NCBI RefSeq assembly: GCF_000227135.1 | Contig: NC_018247.1 | Coordinates: 339,055 to 403,054 of the forward strand | Origin: Leishmania donovani | Taxonomy: Eukaryota > Euglenozoa > Kinetoplastea > Trypanosomatida > Trypanosomatidae | DNA: 64,000 bases | Direction of reading: 5' to 3' | Shown: positions 1 to 8,600 of the stretch, one piece after another | How the letters are laid out: every line of letters starts with the position of its first letter | Numbering within the stretch: position 1 is the stretch's first letter | The notes under the pieces: generated by a model | Database searches by the model: none | What the model was told of the DNA's origin: nothing | The model's input: the letters and a program-made list of their open reading frames with translations, nothing else | Translations under genes and position numbers: made by a program

Positions 1-183
1 CCTCACACTTGTCATCACGCTGATGGATCCCCCCCCCCCCTCCCCCCCCCCCCCCCCCCGAACGGGGGGGGGGGGGGGGCCGGTCGTGTCGGCTCACGCA
101 TCCCTGTATACGCCGCCTGCGCACGTGGGTGTAGAGCGGGAGGAGAGGGGGGGGGGTCCATCAGCGTGATGACAAGTGTGAGG
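1..183. repeat. 27-bp perfect inverted repeat, about 129 bp apart
   Basis: Bases 1-27 are the exact reverse complement of 157-183. The pairing can continue inward through a T·G pair into the C run at 29-40 against the G run at 147-156, giving a stem of roughly 37 bp. Inside lie a run of 18 C (42-59) and a run of 16 G (64-79) that could pair with each other. The window starts at the outer edge, so the arm may be longer. Inverted repeats are known in Leishmania as sites of rearrangement and amplification; that role here is inference. Confidence 0.75.
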
Positions 184-331
184 AGCCGGTAGGGAGAGCG
201 TGAGGCAGCGCAAGAGGTGTCTCCCGCAGGTGTTTTGGTTTTGGTTTCGGTTTCGTATCTCGTCAGGCTTTCTTGCTTGCGGAGGGCTGTTCCACACCCC
301 CCCCCCTCTCCCTCCCTGTGCATCCGTACGG

Positions 332-544
332 ATGTGCTACGCAAAGATAAACGAAAAAGACTTATTCCTCAAGCATCATGTTCTTGCGTTGCTGGTGGAG
401 GAGTGCTGCGGAAGAGTCGAAGCTCTCCGAGTTTTCGTTTCGGCCGCTGCATCCCTCGATGTCGAGACCCTTGGTTGCTTTCAAGGAGCGTTTTTGCGTG
501 CTACTCAAGGTCGCTGCGAACGTTGGTGCTGTCGATGTAGATGA
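332..544 (+). CDS. Possible small protein, 70 aa (weak)
   Basis: An ATG at 332 opens a 70-codon frame. Residues 6-55 look like an amphipathic helical protein with balanced charge, unlike the Cys/Val or Pro/Ser strings that microsatellites give in nearby frames. The C-terminus is Cys/Arg-rich. A T-rich tract at about 230-262 followed by AG at 265-266 could supply a spliced-leader site 66 nt upstream. I recognise no family. It may equally be a chance ORF. Confidence 0.22.
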   Translation: MCYAKINEKDLFLKHHVLALLVEECCGRVEALRVFVSAAASLDVETLGCFQGAFLRATQGRCERWCCRCR

Positions 545-810
545 TGGATCTACATTGCTCCTGTAAAGGAGAGCAAGGGAGGAGAAGCCCCGCTACGCAT
601 CTGGAGAAAGGTAGGCGTCATGATGAAAGCCGACTCTCTGGTCGCGCCCCCCCCTCCCTCCTCACTGGTGGCCTCCCTGTTGCATGGACACAGAAACGCA
701 ATGAGCACACGTGGTTCAATAAGCAGGTGTCCGCTGCGCGCATCGTAGTGCCCGTCTGCTGCGTGGAAGAAACGTTAGCATCGTAACGTGCCAGCCTCTC
801 CCACAAACCC

Positions 811-823
811 TCTTTTCTTCCAG
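811..823 (+). promoter_or_regulatory. Putative trans-splice acceptor for gene at 1027
   Basis: A short pyrimidine stretch ends in CAG with AG at 822-823. It is the best acceptor-like signal before the ATG at 1027 and would give a leader of about 200 nt. Assigned from pattern only. Confidence 0.45.
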
Positions 824-1026
824 CGCTCGCTACTTTTCGCTCGTACCCCTGCTTCGGGGCTTCCCTTCTGCTTTGCACTAGCGTCTCTGGAACCTGCCGG
901 CGCTTAAGTGGTTGCCGCTTTTCGCTTTTCCGCTGCTTGCAAGTGTCAACCCGCCGATGCGGCAAGTGTGAACGCATACGTGTAATACATATATATATAT
1001 ATGCTAAAAGAGGTGCTTTCCGCACC

Positions 1027-2028
1027 ATGCCTCTCTTCTCAAGTGGGAACACGCCGGTGATGCCACCTACACCAACTTCGGCGGCCAAGGATGCGCCGCA
1101 GGGCCCGAGTGGCTTTAGCCGTGCCGCCGCACTGACGTACCGCACGGCGCCGCACCCGAGCGACTCGACCGACGGCGTCTTCGAGGCGCTACTCATGCTG
1201 GCAGCTGACCGGTTGAACCCCAATGGTGAGGCGATGAAAGAGAACAGCAGTAGCGGTGCGTCTCACTCCAAGAAGGGTAGCTGGTTCGGGCGTGCGTGGA
1301 GACACGTGGTGGACTATGCCACCAACAACCTCCTGAAGATGCGTCAGGCAGACTTCCTCAACGCCTTCTCCCGCCAGCTTGAGGTGAACCCGGCGGAGGA
1401 GTCGAGCACCGTGATGGTAAGCTGTCAGTGTTTTATAGTTAGCGGCGGCAAGCTGCGTTTCGGCTCCCTTTTTGCCACAAACTGCGGCTTGTATTTTTGC
1501 TCCTGCGCACCAGAGGCCGCGCCGGCGGCCGCCGCGGCCGCGGAATCGGATGCCGGCGCAACCAGCTCCGCAGGCCTTAGAGGTGCCGAGGATGAGGTTG
1601 AGTACATAAAAGAGCGTATTCTCTTCACGGACGTGGCATCCCTTCTACCCTCCATCTTTCTGGAGCAGAATGGAACGGCCACGCCCTTCATACAGGGCAT
1701 CCCAAACGGCGTTGTGGCCCCGACGGCCCTGCAGGTGTTCACGGTGCAGCTCAGCACGGTGCTGCAATTCTTACACCTTCACAACGTCGGCGTGAAGAGG
1801 CCAAAAAGGTCAGCCGCGGAGGCCGAGAAGGGCGGCGCCGGCGCAGTGCAAGAAGCGCCCTGCATTGACGTTGTGCAAAAGCACGAGTTCAACCTCGTCT
1901 GCGAGTTACCCCCCAGCCTCGACACGCTCAAGTTTTGCGCGCTGTTGTGGCGCCTGTGGGCTCAGCGCCTCCACGACCTTGGCCGCCCACTCGAGCACCC
2001 CGCCGTCCACTACGCGGAGCCGCACTGA
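1027..2028 (+). CDS. GRAM/PH-like domain protein, trypanosomatid hypothetical, 333 aa
   Basis: The frame is open further upstream but its first ATG is at 1027. At residues about 144-160 the segment FGSLFATNCGLYFCSC resembles the GRAM signature (a strand, a 'TN-x-x-LYF-S' turn, a strand). At about 197-215 LFTDVASLLPSIF resembles the strand that follows. An Ala-rich insertion (about residues 162-186) splits the two. GRAM and PH-type modules usually bind lipids or proteins at membranes, so a membrane-associated role is possible but inferred. No transmembrane segment or signal peptide is evident. The C-terminus is a Leu/Trp-rich helix (LLWRLWAQRL). The coding frame is secure; the domain call is moderate. 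Confidence 0.72.
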   Translation: MPLFSSGNTPVMPPTPTSAAKDAPQGPSGFSRAAALTYRTAPHPSDSTDGVFEALLMLAADRLNPNGEAMKENSSSGASHSKKGSWFGRAWRHVVDYATNNLLKMRQADFLNAFSRQLEVNPAEESSTVMVSCQCFIVSGGKLRFGSLFATNCGLYFCSCAPEAAPAAAAAAESDAGATSSAGLRGAEDEVEYIKERILFTDVASLLPSIFLEQNGTATPFIQGIPNGVVAPTALQVFTVQLSTVLQFLHLHNVGVKRPKRSAAEAEKGGAGAVQEAPCIDVVQKHEFNLVCELPPSLDTLKFCALLWRLWAQRLHDLGRPLEHPAVHYAEPH

Positions 2029-2222
2029 GAGCACCTCGGCGCCCTTGAGTGCTGGGTGCCCACGCGTTATTGTGTTTCTTTCGTGAATGCTTCCTTTCTG
2101 CTGTGTTTTTTATTTGGTATAGCCCAGCACGTTTCGGCCTAGCAAACTAGAAACCCGCTGCGTTCAACGTGACCTCGCAGCCCCCCTCCTTCTCGATGAC
2201 AGGGGACACGTCAGAGTGTGGC

Positions 2223-2246
2223 ATCGCGGGGTCAGATACCCGCGAT
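2223..2246. other. Hairpin, 8-bp stem, 8-nt loop
   Basis: ATCGCGGG (2223-2230) pairs perfectly with CCCGCGAT (2239-2246) around the loop GTCAGATA. It is the first of several hairpins in the GC-rich spacer. Confidence 0.6.
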
Positions 2247-2272
2247 ATGGGGGGAGGTCAGAGCGATGTATC

Positions 2273-2290
2273 GTAGCCGATGTCGGCTAC
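2273..2290. other. Near-perfect palindrome, 8-bp arms
   Basis: GTAGCCGA (2273-2280) is the reverse complement of TCGGCTAC (2283-2290), separated by TG. As RNA it would form a 7-bp stem with a tetraloop. It lies 26 bases after the previous hairpin. Confidence 0.6.
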
Positions 2291-2745
2291 CAGGTCCTGG
2301 ACGGCGTTTCGTCGGTGCGAATAGCAAGAATGAACGTGCTTTTACAGTTCACATCATAGGCGGAGTGCCACCGTGGCCCAAACGAATCCAACTCCCGGGC
2401 ACCCATTTCTACCTTCGTGAAGCCCAAATGCCCCCCTGAAGGGGGATGCGGCGGGCGACAGCCGGGATCATAGGAGCGACTGCGGGGCGGCTGGCGACGC
2501 AGGGGGGGGGGGCGAGTGGGGTTTGAGGCGGGGGCCGCGCCCTCAGATGACCGGGTCGGCGGATTGCTGTGGTGGATGCGTCCGCGGCTACCACGCGGCT
2601 GGGCCTTCGGAAAGCCGAGCACAGTGAATTTCAACTCGCGCAAGAATGGGCACGCCCAAAACGAAAACCACCTGCTTCTGTATGCCTGCCCCTCCCCTGG
2701 CCGACGAGGGCGCGCGCCCGCCTCCTGCGCCGACGGGGGTGTGGC

Positions 2746-2779
2746 CGGGCCCGCCAAGCCCCAAAAGGGGGCGGGCCCG
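2746..2779. other. Strong GC hairpin in putative leader
   Basis: CGGGCCCGC (2746-2754) pairs with GCGGGCCCG (2771-2779). Inside it CCCC (2759-2762) pairs with GGGG (2767-2770) around an AAAA loop, leaving a 4-nt bulge. All pairs are G-C. It lies about 100 nt before the PPTase ATG. Confidence 0.65.
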
Positions 2780-2879
2780 CGAACCCCGAACCCCCCCGGC
2801 CAAACCACTGCACGCCCCACCCAAGCCCAACCATCACCTGGCCACAAACCCACCCCACGCACCAAGCCTGCAAGAAAAC

Positions 2880-3701
2880 ATGACGAAACTCCTCGTCGCA
2901 AACGCCGGCACCTGGCAACCATCACCGGAACAATTCAGCAGCGCGGTCGAGCAGCTGCACAGAGAAGATTCTGTTCGCCGCGCGATCGAGTCGGCGCGGG
3001 TTTCCGCCACGCGCCAAGGTTCAATGCATCCGAGTCCAGAAAACAAAGCACGCCTCCTGGCCAGGCATCTCCTCCTCTGCGAGCTAATCGATTGTGGAAA
3101 CACGCAAGCCAAGCGTCAGTTTTGCAAGAGAGACGTACGTCTTCTCACCTCAGCATACGGAAAGCCACTCACGGCACCGTACCGAGACGGAAATTACAGT
3201 GTCACACACGTGGCCGAGTGGGTGTGCTGTGCCCACTCAATGGCCGCTCCTCTCGGAGTTGACGTGGCCGCTGTACATCCTCAAGACAGCGCACCATTTT
3301 CGCTATGCTTGTCAAAGCAAGAGCTTGCACGAGTAGAAGCGGTACAGCGCAAGCAGCGGCCGTCTCTCTTTGCGCTTTTCTGGACCTTAAAGGAAGCTGT
3401 GTTGAAGGCCCTCGGCTTGGGGCTCTCGACAAGGCTGCAGATGTACGACATCTGCCTTGACAGCGTCAAGCTAGAAAACCTATCGCTCTTGCCAAACGTG
3501 GAACCGGCGTCCGTTTACACTGCACCAAAGTACCGTCTGATGGTCTCGCTGCAGGGTAACACTAAGCAGGCGTGGGCTTGCTCGTGTTTCATGCTCCCCG
3601 GAGACCCTCCTCATATTTTGTCAGTAGTGCTTCGGGAAGAGGTGATGGACGGTGTCATTGAGGTAATGTTTGTGTCTCCTCAAACTGCGCTCCGGAAATA
3701 G
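2880..3701 (+). CDS. 4'-phosphopantetheinyl transferase (Sfp/AASDHPPT type), 273 aa
   Basis: Transfers 4'-phosphopantetheine from CoA to a serine of carrier proteins. The core motifs are present in order: GKP with NYSVTH (about 93-110), LGVDVA (about 124-129, Mg-binding Asp), and FWTLKEAVLKALGLGL (about 166-181, the W-x-x-K-E-A signature with the catalytic Glu and the following K-x-x-G-x-G). The length suits an Sfp-type monomer. I chose the ATG at 2880 because the protein becomes family-like only after it; an in-frame ATG at 2646 would add 78 Pro-rich residues encoded by the GC-rich spacer. The likely substrate is mitochondrial acyl carrier protein, though an aminoadipate-type or cytosolic partner cannot be excluded. 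Confidence 0.88.
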   Translation: MTKLLVANAGTWQPSPEQFSSAVEQLHREDSVRRAIESARVSATRQGSMHPSPENKARLLARHLLLCELIDCGNTQAKRQFCKRDVRLLTSAYGKPLTAPYRDGNYSVTHVAEWVCCAHSMAAPLGVDVAAVHPQDSAPFSLCLSKQELARVEAVQRKQRPSLFALFWTLKEAVLKALGLGLSTRLQMYDICLDSVKLENLSLLPNVEPASVYTAPKYRLMVSLQGNTKQAWACSCFMLPGDPPHILSVVLREEVMDGVIEVMFVSPQTALRK

Positions 3702-4111
3702 ATTGTCGAGGGGCCTACCCTAGTAGCCGCTGTTCTGTGTATAAGCAATCAGAATGCATATGCACTTTTGAAACTGTGAGCGGGAGCAGTCACTTACCGC
3801 TTTCCAAACGGCACTAACGTCTGCAACGCTCCTATGACGCTCACTCAGAAGCATCATCCGAAAGAGGGAATGTGTGGATGCAAGCTCCTTCCTTCTCCAT
3901 GAAGTGTGGTTCCTCTTTGCTGCTTGTGAAGGTCAGGCCTCCGGCGCTAATGATCGTCATCCGTTCACCCTCTACATATTGCTCAGCGTATTTCATCATT
4001 CCCTCATTTCGCTTTGCCTTTTTTTTCCGCGCGAAGGCTCCCGCGTCAAGTTCGCTGGCGTTTGTACCAACACCAAGCGATTAAACCAAGCTTCGCTGAA
4101 CCGAAAAAAAA
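3702..4111. other. Spacer between PPTase and SCO1
   Basis: AT-richer than most spacers here. The main feature is the T-rich tract at about 4011-4027 followed by AG at 4035-4036, the probable splice acceptor of SCO1. Short ORFs in it look like noise. Confidence 0.5.
4011..4036 (+). promoter_or_regulatory. Putative trans-splice acceptor for SCO1
   Basis: A pyrimidine tract including a run of eight T precedes the first AG at 4035-4036, giving a leader of about 75 nt to the ATG at 4112. Pattern-based. Confidence 0.5.
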
Positions 4112-4963
4112 ATGCGATCACTTGGAAAGGTATCACACCGCTTGTTTCTGCGCTCACTATCCACAGAAGGGCCGCTCTCCACGCGATGGAAGTATCAGCC
4201 ACGATCCAAGGCAGAGTTTTGGGGGCTTGTGCTCGGTGCCTCTGTCTTTCCGATTTCCGTCTGTGTCATGAACTGGTATGAAAACCGTAAACTGGATAAG
4301 CCAGAGCTCGCCCCGGACTTTCAGTCAATGCAGTCTGTATCCCTAAAGCCAAAAACACAGCTTGGTGGGCCGTTTCGATTGCGGGAGAGCCGAACCGGGA
4401 AGTACATAACCAGTGACGAACTCTTCCAGAACAAGTGGACACTGCTGTATTTTGGCTTTTCCAAGTGTTCTGAGATTTGCCCCAACACGCTAAGGTTTAT
4501 CTCCGAAGTGATGAAAGCCTGCGATGCGGAATACGGCTCCGACTCAAAGCTGGCTGCAGAAGAAAAGAATCTCCAGGCCGTTTTCCTTAGTATTGATTTT
4601 ATTCGCGACAAGCCAGATGTCGTCGAGCAGTTTGTGTGCAAATACGATCCGCGCGTTCGCGGACTTTGTGGGACACGGGAGGAGGTAGAGGCGGCTGCAC
4701 GCGCTTGGAGAGTTTACTACTCGTCTGTGGATGAAACTGATGAGGAGCGCGACGCTCGCGAGGCGGCCGGTGTTGCGGCACCACGAATTGACGACACTTA
4801 TCAGTTCGATCACAGCAGCGCCATTTATCTGGTGGGGCCAGACGGCAAAATGAAGGACTTTTTCTTTAAGGAAATGGGGCTCAACGATACTGTAAGCCGA
4901 ATCGGAGTTCATTACAGTGACGTCTACGGCTTCAGTGATACCCGCCAGGCTACGAGGCCGTGA
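4112..4963 (+). CDS. SCO1: SCO1/SenC copper chaperone for cytochrome c oxidase, 283 aa
   Basis: SCO proteins deliver copper to the Cu-A site of cytochrome c oxidase subunit 2 in the inner mitochondrial membrane. The N-terminus is Arg/Ser-rich, as in a mitochondrial presequence, followed by one membrane segment at about 36-56. The thioredoxin-like copper domain contains the C-x3-C motif (CSEIC, Cys119 and Cys123) after YFGFSK, and the distal copper-binding His at about 234 in the DHSS segment. An acidic insertion (about residues 208-232) sits before that His, longer than in human SCO1. All copper ligands are present, so it should be functional. The ATG at 4112 follows an A-rich stretch and is the only start that keeps the presequence. 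Confidence 0.93.
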   Translation: MRSLGKVSHRLFLRSLSTEGPLSTRWKYQPRSKAEFWGLVLGASVFPISVCVMNWYENRKLDKPELAPDFQSMQSVSLKPKTQLGGPFRLRESRTGKYITSDELFQNKWTLLYFGFSKCSEICPNTLRFISEVMKACDAEYGSDSKLAAEEKNLQAVFLSIDFIRDKPDVVEQFVCKYDPRVRGLCGTREEVEAAARAWRVYYSSVDETDEERDAREAAGVAAPRIDDTYQFDHSSAIYLVGPDGKMKDFFFKEMGLNDTVSRIGVHYSDVYGFSDTRQATRP

Positions 4964-5040
4964 TTCTGTCACACGAAAAAAAAATGCAACATGCCCTTTG
5001 CCGTGCTCTCTAGCCCTTTACCATCAACCACAACTGTTGC

Positions 5041-5107
5041 TGTTGTTTCTTTTCGTTTGTTTATCTTGATTCTTATGCACGGTTTACCGTGTTGTCACAC
5101 TCAAAAG
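5041..5107 (+). promoter_or_regulatory. Putative extra trans-splice acceptor
   Basis: A T-rich stretch (5041-5074) is followed by the first AG at 5106-5107, 53 nt before an ATG at 5160. It is not needed by either flanking gene. Confidence 0.35.
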
Positions 5108-5159
5108 CGCCCATCTGTATGCAGCCCATCACTTGGAACTACAGAACCGCCTGCATCAC

Positions 5160-5342
5160 ATGAAAATGCCACGAGACTGTCAAGAGAAAAGTTCGTTGGT
5201 GCTCCTTCCGTCTCTGAACGAGTTCAGTATGCAGCTCCACCGCCTGCTGGTTTGCTGTCATTCCATCTACATGATGCGAAGCCCTGGCAGCCTGTGCGAC
5301 GACAAATGGCGCTCCGGCGGAAGCCAATCCAATATCTACTGA
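5160..5342 (+). CDS. Candidate small protein, 60 aa, unrecognised
   Basis: The 60-codon frame from ATG 5160 uses a balanced set of residues (starting MKMPRDCQEK, with Cys at 7, 36, 37 and near 52, and ending SQSNIY), quite unlike the low-complexity products of spacer DNA. A candidate spliced-leader acceptor lies 53 nt upstream, and the downstream gene has its own. A 14-codon upstream ORF (5119-5163) ends in an ATGA overlap with this start, which could lower or couple its translation. I recognise no family and assign no function. It could still be a chance ORF. Confidence 0.38.
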   Translation: MKMPRDCQEKSSLVLLPSLNEFSMQLHRLLVCCHSIYMMRSPGSLCDDKWRSGGSQSNIY

Positions 5343-5470
5343 TTTTCCTTCACTCTGACCTCACGCTCTTCCCTGCCTTTCTCTTGTCAACGCAGTACTT
5401 CTTTTTTCCCTCGGTTAACAGAGGAAGTGAGGTGTTCGGCGCGCAACTCCCGCCGAGCCTGTCTCGCATC

Positions 5471-5510
5471 TCTGTTTTTCTTTGTTTTGTTTCTAATCTC
5501 AACGGCGAAG
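5471..5510 (+). promoter_or_regulatory. Putative trans-splice acceptor for the PUS7-like gene
   Basis: T-rich tract at 5471-5499 and first AG at 5509-5510, giving a leader of about 160 nt. Pattern-based. Confidence 0.45.
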
Positions 5511-5671
5511 GGCATCAGCAATACACTGTCTTTCTGACCAGCCCCAGAAAGCTACGCGCAGCGCTTCTTGCCTTTTGAGATAAACTGGTGTATGCGCAGC
5601 ATAGAACTGTAGTAGAAACAGCAGCATTTCTGCTTGTCATTTCCCACATACATGGTAAGCACATATATAAC

Positions 5672-8600
5672 ATGAATCGCTCGAAATGGACATTGCGGCG
5701 TCTTATTCTGGGTCTCAGCGTTGAGGATGCGCAGAGCAAGTTCGACACGCCAGAGTCTCGTAGCATTCTTCGCGTAGCGCACGAGCGGTATAATCAGGGC
5801 ATTTATCACGAGCTTCACATCGCACAGCGGCAGCGCAATGGTCTCGCCCCGGAGCGCAAATGTCACATCAGTCGCTTTACGAAACCAAGTGTGCCAGGCT
5901 TTCAAGCGTATCTGAAAGGCTCCCCAGATGACTATGTGATCCGTGAAGTTTGGGATGAAGATGACAATGTCGACCTTGAAAGTGGTGCGGTGAGGGCGAA
6001 GAACGAAGTGGCTCTTAGTCACAGCAGCGCCATCAGCAGCGCACGAGCTGTGTCTCCAAAAATAACGCAAGAGCAAGACGCTTTCAGGACGACAAAAGCG
6101 CTGATCCTGAGAACTCTGGCCTCGGCTCTGCAACTCATCATGGAGAGTGTGCTCTCGGAGCTCAAGGGCCGGCGTCAAAGTGGGACACTATTGTCAAAGG
6201 AGCACCAGGGGTCAGTTGTGAATCGACTAATGAGCGAAGTGGCCGAGTCCAGCGCGCGGAGCTACAAGAGTCTGTCATCATCATCGCATCTGCTTGAGCC
6301 AGTTGAAATGGCAGTGACACTGTTTGGTCGCAGAGACACAGCCGAAGTGCAGGCATTCAATAGCGGCGCCTTCACTGTCCCAGCGGCTGAAGGAGACATC
6401 TCCTACTCCTTATGGGTCGCCGGTGGGATTGTCGCGAGCGAGGAGCTCATGGCGGATTTCCCGTTTCACCTCGCCAAGTTTGTGGCCCCTTCTCAGGCGT
6501 CGTCGCCGTCGCATCGGCTGCCACATGTGGAGGTGGAAATCTACTTCTCCTCTGAGCTATTCCAGCTTGAGAAGACAATCGGGCCAAACGGCGTCCGTGC
6601 GCTGCGCTCGTTTATCGGCAAGGCCATGATGAAGCAGCACGAGCCCACACCAACATCCACCACACTGCTTCTGGCCGCATCAGGAGAGAAAGAGCGCGAT
6701 CTTTACAACATTTACGATTCATCGCGCGATAATGGTGAAGTTCGAATTCCGTGGATACGAAAAGTGGTGACCAAGGTATCCACGGTAACTGGCGTGGTGT
6801 TTAGCGCGGAGGACTCAGATGAGAATCCCTCTGTCGATCGCATGCGTGCCTCTGTACGCTCCGTCTGGCGAGCGTGGGGCCACCTCGTCAAGGACCTCCA
6901 CGTTCATGGTGACCTCGACTACCTCTATGTCTCCATCAGCCGTCAGCAGGAGTGGGAGGGCAACGAAGCGTACATCTCGGAGCTGAAGAAGCTGGAGGCT
7001 GCCAGGGACGCCGAGGAGTCTGCCGGACCCGTCGTAGAGACTGCGAACGTATCCCGTACTCTGAGTCTCGGCAATGCCGCAACTTTCGCGGCAGCGGACG
7101 TCGCAAGGAAAGCGCGCAAAATGTACCTGCCGATCTCGGCCGATTTTGTGGTTGTAGAGTGCACGCTGGAGCGCAAAGGCCTACCACACAACATGGTCGT
7201 CGAGGACATTGTCTCCACCTTGACGGAGATGCAGCAAGAGCAGATGGAGATGCAGCGGCTGTGTGTTCTCGACGCCATGGCGATTCAGGTGGAGGAGAGC
7301 GAGGCCAAGCCCAGCTCCAGCAGTTGTGCAGTGCAAACTCGAGATAAGATTGTTCCGGTGCTCTACGAGCCGAAAATCGTTGTCTCCCACGCCGGAACGC
7401 TGGAAAACGGTACACACTCGTTTCAGCGAATTCGCATTCGCGGCAGCTGTCTCGCTCACGTTGAGGCGCTGGCGGCAGCGCTGCAAGACGAGTCTGGAAG
7501 CTACTTCACCGACAGGTCGCTGCCCTTCTCCACGGCTTCTGCTACTCTTGCGACAACAGGTAGCAGCGGGGACCAGAATAACCAGGTGGGAGGGTCGTCG
7601 CTTCCAAAAAACCTGTCGTTTCGCGCCGTGCGTGCGCCAAGTGCTCATCAGCGACTCACCGGCCACAGCGCCCCTTGCACCTCTGCTGTAGGAGACAAGC
7701 TCGGCGATCCCACATCGTGCAGCCGTCATTCGCGCTCGCAGACGCTCACGTTTGCCGCTGACAGCTCCACGCTCGTCACAGACGATGAGCGCCAGTTTTG
7801 GAAAGAGAACTATTACCGGCTCTCTGAGATGAAGGTTATTTACCACGATCGCGTCGACGCGGCAGACGCACTCGGTCAGTCGTGGCAGTCTCTGCCTCCA
7901 CGTGTCCACGAGCACCTCGCCTTACTGAACCGCCGCCTCGCGCCAGGCGATTCCGCGGCTAACCAGGATCATGATGAAGATGGTGGCACCACTGCGTCAG
8001 GAAAGCGGAAGCGGAAAAAGGGTGGCAAGAAGACGAAACGGAAGACGGCCGAAAAGAAGGAGGCGGCGGCCACCGCAGCACTAGGGCTGGCGCCGGAGAA
8101 GCTCTTCGAGTACCTCTGCACCGACATGGAGGCAGAGAGCGCGCGGCACGACCTGCGTGCCGGTGACTGCATGGGGTACGACTACCTTCTCAACTTGCGG
8201 CGCATTCCAGACAAGCACCTTCCTCTGGTTGCCCCTGCCGTAGCGTCCGTCGCATCCAAGGGTTTCATCAACTACTACGGGCCACAGCGCTTCGCCACCT
8301 ACACTCGCATGAACATGCACCCTGGGCTCCACTTGCTGAAGGGTGAGTACAAGGCGGCGGCACACATTCTGGTGCAGCAGTTCTACCTCGATGCCGCAAT
8401 GGAGGCGGAGCGGCAGCGCACTGGGCAAGCGTTCCCCCGCGTGCAGGCTCTGCACGGATACGGTGGGCTTCGCCTGCCAGATTTCCCGCGTTACGGTACG
8501 CGCCGCTCCGTCGCCGAAAACGGAACGCCCATGCAACGCGTGCTCTACAACGCGCTTCAGGCGTCCGCCTTGCTCGGGGGCGATGAAGGCCTCGACGGTG

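Larger units (their letters stand above)
1..1026. other. Spacer upstream of the first complete gene
   Basis: The upstream gene is outside the window. The stretch holds an inverted repeat (1-27 with 157-183), homopolymeric C and G runs, a T-rich tract at about 230-262 with an AG at 265-266, one weak small ORF (332-544), and a good pyrimidine tract plus AG at 811-823 that probably serves the gene starting at 1027. A short TA repeat lies at about 988-1001. I see nothing else I can support. Confidence 0.6.
2029..2879. other. GC-rich structured spacer before the PPTase gene
   Basis: A T-rich stretch with AG near 2119-2120 lies only about 90 nt after the previous stop. Beyond about 2160 the composition changes to GC-rich DNA with almost no pyrimidine tracts, unlike every other spacer here. 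It holds at least four small hairpins: 2223-2246, 2273-2290, 2432-2445 and 2746-2779. Several ORFs cross it in both strands with no protein-like content. It may be a decayed SIDER-type retroposon or a structured leader. Confidence 0.5.
2160..2879. mobile_element. Candidate degenerate retroposon (SIDER-like)
   Basis: The abrupt change in composition, the lack of pyrimidine tracts, the clustered hairpins and the size (about 0.5-0.7 kb) fit the short degenerate retroposons scattered through Leishmania untranslated regions. I cannot align it to a consensus here and see no target-site duplication or clear A-rich tail, so both identity and borders are uncertain. Such elements in Leishmania mRNAs are linked to mRNA decay and translation control. 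Confidence 0.35.
4964..5671. other. Spacer between SCO1 and the PUS7-like gene, with two acceptor-like signals
   Basis: This 0.7-kb spacer has two separate T-rich tracts with downstream AGs: 5041-5074 with AG 5106-5107, and about 5471-5499 with AG 5509-5510. The second fits the PUS7-like gene. The first would serve the small ORF at 5160-5342. The 195-codon frame at 4991-5578 looks like noise. Confidence 0.5.

Noticed and set aside
2287..2925. 212-codon minus-strand ORF over the GC-rich spacer
   Set aside because: Product is Gly/Pro/Arg/Trp low complexity, opposite to all real genes, and overlaps the PPTase start.
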